From Engraulis encrasicolus (taxonomy: Eukaryota > Chordata > Actinopteri > Clupeiformes > Engraulidae): a DNA stretch of 64,000 bases. Each line of letters begins with the position of its first letter. Position 1 is the first letter of the stretch. Location: positions 27,160,540 to 27,224,539 of the forward strand of contig NC_085865.1 of the NCBI RefSeq assembly GCF_034702125.1, given 5' to 3'. The notes below the pieces were generated by a model that saw only the letters and a program-made list of their open reading frames with translations, ran no database searches and was not told the DNA's origin. Position numbers and translations under genes: made by a program. This document shows, piece after piece, positions 57,097 to 64,000 of this stretch.

Positions 57097-57121
<25 letters not shown>
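57097..57121. repeat. (GT)n microsatellite
   Basis: About 12 GT units. Confidence 0.93.
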
Positions 57122-57125
<4 letters not shown>

Positions 57126-57140
57126 AGCTTATGACGTTGA

Positions 57141-57427
57141 GCACGATTAACTTTGGGTCGTCCGATCAACTAGGGATGGTCACCTACAACTTATCGAAGT
57201 GCTTAGCACACTCACGAATCGACTATTTGAATTGACCACAGCTGAAGTGTTTGAGAATACAATCGCGCACAATAACAACGGCAAAAGTGCGACGGCATGG
57301 TCCTCTCGTCGAACCGTAATGCAGTTTCCAAAGTGTATAATAGAACTTAAGACGCCCCATCCTGTCTCCTCTGACGTGAACAGCTCTTTATGCCACCCAA
57401 GTTAATCAGACCCGAAGTTAATCGTGC
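57141..57427. mobile_element. 287-bp element with 19-bp TIRs
   Basis: GCACGATTAACTTTGGGTC (57141-57159) and GACCCGAAGTTAATCGTGC (57409-57427) are reverse complements with one mismatch. The interior is CpG-bearing. The TSD was not resolved. Confidence 0.65.
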
Positions 57428-57921
57428 ACACCGGGAGTAGTTAATGCAATCCTGGTGTATATTTCTCTCATGGTAGGATATACAAAACGTATGGGACTGT
57501 AAACGATTTACTGTATTATCATAGGTAAATTGGCATGCCTAACGGTGACCAGAACACAACCAATAATGCTAGTAGCAACTGCATGCTGTTGAGGCTGCAT
57601 TGTTTTCATATGGCTGGCAATTTTGTCTGAATAACATTTTATCGCTGGTCAATCATTTTCAGCGAAATACACATACTTGATTAAGTTTTATTCATCAATA
57701 TATGTCACATTGGTTGTGCAAGCAGACGTCCATTTTGTCTGCAATATTTATCACCCCGTCAGAAACGGACAAACCCATGCCCGTGATGTGTTCACTAAAA
57801 GAAAATATAGCCATTTCAAGACATCTAACTTACCACATCTTTGTTGTGATTTATCTGATGCAAACGATGCTGGCACCAAATGAGTAGCCGGTCCTCCTTG
57901 GTGCTAGGGGCTGGTAGCATG
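57428..57921. other. unannotated stretch
   Basis: Ordinary sequence with no recognisable exon. Confidence 0.4.
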
Positions 57922-58341
57922 TAACCTGGCTCTCACATAGGTGGCTTGTCAGGTAGCATGCCGCTGTTTGGACCCTGCAGAGTACTCGTGCACTATGTCG
58001 GATTGCCAACCAAAATCCACCGATGCCTTGTGTGTTTTGTAACCGTCAGTGGTCCGATGTCGGACACAGGTGGCATACCACAGGCGGCTTGCCGTTCAAA
58101 CGCCAACAATGATCCACTATACACATGCTAGCTGTGCTGGGACTACTGTCAACATGCTAACTGCTCTGTTGTGGCTTCTATCTCGCGTCGCTGAAAACTA
58201 CGTCACGGCCCGTTTCGATGTGATTGGTTGAAGTAGTACGTCACTCTTACCTAATTTCTCCAATCACGTTCGAGCTAGAACAGCAAGGTTACCACCAAAA
58301 TTCCAGATGGATGATAATCCATCTGCGCGAGAGTCAGGTTA
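57922..58341. mobile_element. 420-bp element with TAACCTGGCTCTC ends
   Basis: The left end TAACCTGGCTCTC (57922-57934) and the right end read inward, TAACCTGACTCTC, differ at one base. The interior has higher CpG near the right end. It shares its terminus with 54107. No convincing TSD and no coding frame. Confidence 0.6.
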
Positions 58342-59274
58342 GGGTTGTGGTGTGGGTTTACCTTGGTGCTGAGGTAAAACTCCCTTTCTTACCAATCAGT
58401 CTGCTCCACATATCAACACAGAAGTGAATATGTACAGTATACTCAATGTATGCATATGATACTGTTGTTTTTCATTCATGTAATGGCTTACATGCAATAT
58501 GCCACCAATAAGTATTGCTCCTATACACACAGAAAACTGGATGTAGGCCTATATTGTACCCAGTGTAGACCTAAATTAGAGGAGTGAAACCAGATTCTAT
58601 GTCTGTATAAGGATCACGATTCCCTGGGTGTCCCTGGGTGTCATATCTGTTGCCCAGTGGAATACAGGGCTGTTCATTTGTAGGGGTACACAGTGTTAGT
58701 TCAACACTGAGCGAGTAGGAGCAACTAGTGCTGAATTATACTGTAAGTGTTGAATTCAGGAATGATCAGCTTTTCAGGGTGACTTAATTTACATTCGGAG
58801 AATCAGGTTGGCATGCAACTATAGAGTAATAGGCCCACTGAGGCTCTTTTAGGTCAGCAGCAAAGGTAGGGGTGTGTGCGTGTGTGCGTGTGCGTGCGTG
58901 TGCGTGCGTGCCTGTGTGTGTAACTGTTGCATCCTCTCATGGACATCAGTGATGAAAAGAAGCAACGGAATCTACTCCCAATCACATGGCAATGTTCTTG
59001 TCGACACCAATGAACATCATTCCCCGTGTGTGTATCCCAGCTCCCTCTTCTAACAATGCTATCATTTTCATCTTGACAAAATGCGACTAACATAATTGCC
59101 TCCATAACAAATTAGCTATTTAACCGTAATGTCTCTTGGCAAAGCTGCAAGAATGGGCTGTAAACTGCATCTGAAGGGGGAGTGGAAAGCACAGGCCATG
59201 CAAACAGAGCTCTGATTGCTGCAAAATGAGCAATTAAGCATGAAGTTGGGAGGAAAGAGTCCACCTGCATCTCC
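58342..59274. other. unannotated stretch with GTGCGT tract
   Basis: A (GTGC/GT) imperfect tract at 58869-58921. The rest is ordinary. Confidence 0.45.
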
Positions 59275-59277
59275 TTA

Positions 59278-59806
59278 AGGGCCGTACACACACGTCGCTG
59301 CTAGTTACTCGCTCAGCGGATGAAGTCCATAGAATGTCTACGTGTTCCAGCGAGTCTCGCTGGCGAGTAGGCGAGGAGAGTACAAGCGATGCGATGTGGG
59401 CGGGTTCCGAGATAAACTTATTTTATCTTCGAGCGACGCGAGTTAAGCGAGTAACCAATTGGAATGCAGAATACGGATTATTGACAGTTGACGTTGCCCC
59501 TGTGGTGTTCTGACCCACAGACTTGTTAACACAGGTCTGTGTTCTGACCACCCAACTTCTGCACGCCATCACACTTTGGTTAAAAGTGTTGAGGAAAATA
59601 CATCCAATACAGTGTACACCATTATATGCATGGCTGTGCACAGCACACGATCAACGTTAAACAGCGTACATTTTGTTTCGTACGGACGTTATTGGCGCGG
59701 ACAGCGGGAACCATGACAACCAATAAACAAAATCACCCAGGGCGAGTGGCGAGTAGGCGAGTGAGCAAGTAGCGAGTAAATAGCAGCGACGTGTGTGTAC
59801 GGCCCT
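59278..59806. mobile_element. Harbinger-type MITE, TTA target duplication
   Basis: The termini AGGGCCGTACACACACGTCG... match their inverted partner for about 35 bp with one mismatch. TTA flanks both ends (59275-59277, 59807-59809). Length is 529 bp. Subterminal GCGAGTAGGCGAG words occur near both ends (59370 and 59749), candidate transposase binding sites. CpG-rich interior, no coding frame. Immediately followed by a GA microsatellite. Confidence 0.9.
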
Positions 59807-59810
59807 TTAT

Positions 59811-59835
59811 GGAGAGAGAGAGAGAGAGAGAGAGA
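59811..59835. repeat. (GA)n microsatellite
   Basis: About 12 GA units directly next to the MITE end. Confidence 0.93.
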
Positions 59836-60110
59836 CTGCATGTAATGTAAATATTTCTTTTGTTTCCTGCATGCATTGTCCTGCTCTTTGTTCTGTTCAT
59901 TCTCTCTCACTATTGCTCATCAGTGGTACTATCAGTATTCTGTATTCCCCTACTGCTATCCTTGTTATTGTCCAATCAGATAGACAATGTCTCTGTCTAA
60001 GTCACCTGTTTCACACCGATCAGCTGATGATCATCAAGAAGATCACATGGAAAGTGAAACTGGAAAAGGTATGCAGAGCAACAACGTTGCCTTCAAACTA
60101 TTCTTGCCAC

Positions 60111-60174
<64 letters not shown>

Positions 60175-61703
60175 CACAGCAGTCAGAAATACAGACGGTT
60201 TTGGTTTTTCCACTTGGTAATTTGCTTGAGGTGAGGCAAAAAATGAACCCAATTATGCTGTATGCCCAAGATTAGGCTCAAACTGGCCCCGGCCCCTTCA
60301 GCACAAACCGGTTGATGAAGGAACTCAAGTATCCCCCTGAAACAGAACCACCTCATGGCCACACATCCCCTTTCCTACATTCTCTCTCCCTGTATCTCCT
60401 CCTCCCCCTGCCTTGCCAGTCCATGGCCAACATCTCCTCAGCTTGGCTTGCCTACTCACCTGCGGAGCCGGTTCCAGTGAATTTGGTGCCATAGGCAAGG
60501 AAGTCCTGTGCTTTTGCATCAATAAATGAAGCATTCTGATCAAGCACAGCTGATCCCTGATCCAATACCAATATACACTATAGTACTGAGTGCCCATGAA
60601 TAATTATAAATAATAATTAAATGTTTCACATCCTAATTATGTGGGATTTCCAGGTGTTACTATGGCACTCCAACGACATTTTGCACCCCTAAAACAGTTG
60701 TTACCCGAAGCAACCTTGTCTGCCTATATGCCTATCACCGGACCCTGCTCACCTCCCTGTACTCCTCCTCTTCCCCCAGCACTCTCAGTCCTTTCATTTA
60801 CCGTTTTTTTGTGATTGACAATTCTTATCATTTTCAGGTTTACACAGAAACCTGAACATCCCTTGTGTGTCCACCCCCCACCCCAACCCCCAACTTACCA
60901 CCACATGTATGAAGTTCCAGCGTTCATTTACAAGTCTAATGCTGGACATCGGGGAGTGTTAACACTCTTAATTAACTGTCACACCCTCCGGAGTATTGAG
61001 AGCTGGGTATATGTCTGAGTTACAGTCAGCCTCTTTTTCTTTTGTTACAGTTTTATTCAATTGCTAACAAGCTTTTGTCCAATCCTCAGCGACGTTTGCA
61101 AAACTCTTAGCGCAGTTAACACACCAAGGGTTTTCCATGGCCATGCAGTTGACACATTAAATGCCTTTTTCACACAATTAGCAGTCAATGAATGCATTTC
61201 TAAAATGCTAACATTTCTTCTACACACAGGATAACCACAGCAACAAAACAATGTAGCCTATATTTTATGGCTTATTTTCAAATGCTTTCACACAGTGTGT
61301 CAAAACTGGAAATACAACATCCAAATCCTTTATTTCAGTAAAAATGCCTTTGCATGACATTAGCTAGAGTGCGGTAAACAGATTATTGATAAAAATAGAA
61401 GAAAACCCTCCGATTTTAGTTGTTCGGTTCTGTTGACAGTTTTTGACAACAGTTTTACAGTAAAAAGTTGTCTCACAATCACAGAATGAAAATGCTTTTG
61501 TAACGGTAGGAAAGAACTGTTTATGAAAAGAATGTCTAACAAAATCTTCATAATTCCCGTTCATGTAAAATTACTGAATCATGTTTAGAAATTGCATATA
61601 TCACTCAACACATCTGCCAAAATTGGTACGGTATTGGTAAGGTAAATAAAGTAAACGTCTGAAGTCAATGTTGTCCATGAAGTCATGATTTAGAAATATA
61701 AGA
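59836..61703. other. unannotated stretch
   Basis: Apart from the GA array at 60113, ordinary sequence. Passages at 60466-60500 (GGAGCCGGTTCCAG...TTTGGTGCC) and 61045-61260 feel like repeat relics, but neither has definable ends. Confidence 0.35.
60113..60172. repeat. (GA)n microsatellite
   Basis: About 29 GA units. Confidence 0.97.
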
Positions 61704-63292
61704 GGTAACACTTTATTTTAGGGACACATCTATTAGCACTAATACATACAATATTAATGCCTGTGTAAGTAACTTGTAAGGCATGTACTAAGCAAAATAA
61801 GACAGTTGTTAAGCATGTATTCACAAATGTTTTGTTCATGCCCAATTAGGGATTTATTACTAATATAACCTTAGTAAGGACCAGTAAGCCTATATTTCTA
61901 TTTATTAGTAAGTAGTAAGTGGCAGAATACAATGTGTATAAGCTCCCGACACACTGTGTGAACAAACCCTGAACAGTGTGAAAACAGATGCAGAATAAGG
62001 GTCCCTATTCTAAAGTGATGCATTGGTCAGCCCAGATGGCTCAGGGCCTCTGCACTACCAAAGTCCTAGGGCCCCCACACCACCCAGGCCTGCACTACCT
62101 AGCCCCCCCAATCTACAAAGTGTAAGGGAATATCAAATGATTAATAATTGTCCAGCCAAGTCATCTAGTTTTCTCTTGTTCATATCAATGAGAGGGAGGT
62201 AACAAGAGCCTATATATAGCAAGGATTGAACATACACTTGTCAATGGCGGTGGGTTGGTGAGATGTAATTTTTTTTCATGTACCACTGAGTTTTAATTGT
62301 AAAAAAAACCCAAAATAAATGCAGAAAATTAGAATAATAGTTTTGAAGCAAAACTAAACTACTCTTTTGTGATAATTAAGTGAATGTTTGAGAACATTAG
62401 CTTCAAGAAGTGCAGTGCATGATGGGTACACAATCTAGGCCAACAGACAACCTACCCAGCTCTGAGCCTACGTCCTTAGCTCCTCCCCTCACTTGTGAAA
62501 TTTAGTTGCTATCCAAACAATTTGCCATGTACGTAACAACAGAAATATTATCATTGCTGCATTGGCCATGCATTGCATTTCTGACTAAGGGCGTACCCAT
62601 CATGCACTGCACTTCTTGTAGCTAAGTTTCTCAAACATTAACTTATTTATCAGAAAGGAATAGCTTAGTTTCGCTTCCAAACTATTACTCATTGTTATAT
62701 TCTGCATTTATTGCAGGGTTTTTACAATTAAAACTAATTGGTGTATGAAAAAATGACATCTCACCACCCACCGTCATTGATAACTTTACGTCCAATCCTT
62801 GCTATATAATGCTTCCAATTACGCATTAACATTGTGAGTAGTATATGTGAGATCTTCATGCCTACTGAGACTAATGTAGAATCTGAAATGTTCTTACACT
62901 TTGCTTCCCGGGGGGGGCGTAGAGTGGGGGCCCTAGGTAGTGCGGGGGTCCTAAGCCATCTGGGCTGAGCAATGCATCACTTTAGAATAGGGACCCTTAT
63001 TCCACATCTGTTTTCACACTGTTCAGGGTTTGTTCACACAGTGTACCAGGAGCTTATACACATTGTATTCTGGCCCTTACTGCTTACACATAAATAGAAA
63101 TCTAGGTCTACTAGGTCCTTACTAAGGTTATATTGGTAATAAATCCCTTATTGTGCATGAAAAAGACATTTGTGAATACATGCTTAACAACTGTCTTATT
63201 TTGCTTAGTACATGCCTTACAAGTTACTTACACATGCATTAATATTTTATGTATTAGTGCTAATAGATGTGTCCCTAAAATAAAGTGTTACC
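61704..63292. mobile_element. 1.6-kb palindromic element
   Basis: GGTAACACTTTATTTTAGGG at 61704 is mirrored by its complement ending at 63292. The match continues, with small indels, over about 700 bp per arm to GAAGTGCAGTGCATGATGGG (62407-62426) and its complement (about 62595-62614). The central spacer is about 163 bp. The arms are composite: the outer 290 bp, then a GGGCCC-bearing part, then an AT-rich part. No transposase or other frame, and no clear TSD. The GGTAACACTTTAT terminus is a familiar one in fish DNA transposons. Confidence 0.85.
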
Positions 63293-64000
63293 ATACATGA
63301 AAAGGTATTATAGATTCAAGAATTTCAGGGTCGGTTCTAGTCCATTTGCCCTTGGGAAGCCCTTAGGAACCTCTGTTCCTTTTGTGGATTTTCGAAATTC
63401 GCATCTGTAAACATAGTGTCTTCAATTTGATCTAAGATCTACTGTAATGTAATTTCAAATTCTTTGTATGACCAGTGCATGTAAAGAAATTGACAATAAA
63501 ACCTACTTGACTACTGCAGTACCTGCACATGAGTGGCCATGAATACCATTGACAGCATTGTCAGTGTAAGGTTTACTGTATTATTTTTATGTATTTTGTG
63601 TGACATTCTAATTCTGTGGGACTCTCAGGCTTTATCCTCCCAAGACATTTGGCACCCTATGCAACCGTCTTGTTTGTACTTTTACATGTAGGCCTATTTG
63701 TTTCATAATATTTGGTTCACTGTAAGTAACACTGCAAAACTTTGTATGTTCTATCATACTATAAACAGTATTTCTACTGTACCTCTTATAGCCAACAGTA
63801 AAAAATGTTTCGTACCGGAATCATCATGAATGTCAATAACACATGAAGTCAAAGTGCAAACAGTGAATTGCATGATTTGAATGCATGCAATAGGCTACCT
63901 GTAAAACTGAAACGTGAAAGTCTATGCAGCTTCTGTAATGTTGACAATAGCCAGTGTTTTGAAGTCTTGTGTAATTAGATTGACTCAATGTACCTCGTGA
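63293..64000. other. unannotated stretch
   Basis: CAGGGTCGGTTCTAGTCC at 63327 resembles a hAT left end, but no right end or TSD is found. The rest is ordinary. Confidence 0.35.

Overview
The window looks like non-coding nuclear DNA from a teleost fish. Evidence: very frequent long CA/GT and GA dinucleotide arrays (about twenty), many short AT-rich stretches containing AGGCCTA-type words, a truncated LINE reverse-transcriptase 3' end, and many small DNA-transposon relics of the hAT, Harbinger, Tc1/mariner and Mutator-like types, recognised by terminal inverted repeats (TIRs) and target-site duplications (TSDs). A clupeiform or similar basal teleost is possible, but that is only an impression. 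I found no host protein-coding exon, tRNA, rRNA, CRISPR or bacterial-type feature that I can defend. Nearly all long open frames are translations of microsatellites or transposon relics.

Layout. 1-5 kb: a CA array, a Harbinger-type MITE (655-1009), possible ZNF143-like and CTCF-like motifs, an inverted-repeat relic (2384-2653) and two microsatellites. 6-8 kb: a 30-bp perfect foldback and a single-unit copy of a dispersed repeat that recurs at 51.3 kb. 9.9-13.2 kb: two hAT elements with perfect 8-bp TSDs, then a 1.1-kb palindrome made of two opposed Tc1-type 3' ends. 14-19 kb: microsatellites. 19.0-20.9 kb: 393-bp inverted arms around tandem units and a 0.55-kb C-rich tract. 23.0-24.4 kb: a hAT-like element with a tiny hAT inside. 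25.2 kb: a small hAT. 27.3-31.1 kb: a three-level nest (inverted-repeat element, 3-kb hAT, TA-flanked foldback). 32.3 kb: a TIR element. 34.0-34.4 kb: a direct duplication. 35.5 kb: a small hAT. 36.1-38.3 kb: a 100-N assembly gap, a LINE 3' end carrying a hAT insertion and a perfect 176-bp palindrome, all bracketed by two base-identical copies of the same flank. 44.5 kb: a TTAA-flanked foldback. 45.0-46.8 kb: a 1.8-kb hAT. 48.1-49.1 kb: a Mutator-like element with 9-bp TSD, invaded by a hAT and by a younger copy of its own family. 49.7-50.9 kb: a CpG-rich patchwork of direct and inverted repeats. 51.3 kb: a dispersed repeat with a 141-bp internal duplication. 54-58 kb: fragments sharing a TARCCTGRCTCTC end. 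59.3-59.8 kb: a second Harbinger-type MITE. 61.7-63.3 kb: a 1.6-kb palindrome.

There is no gene network to describe. What the window shows is transposon layering, whose relative order can be read directly from the TSDs, and an unusual density of long self-complementary DNA. The best candidates for a second look are the palindromes at 12.1, 19.0, 37.6 and 61.7 kb, the self-nesting Mutator-like family at 48-49 kb, and the duplicated flank around the gap at 36.4 kb, which may be an assembly (haplotype) artefact.
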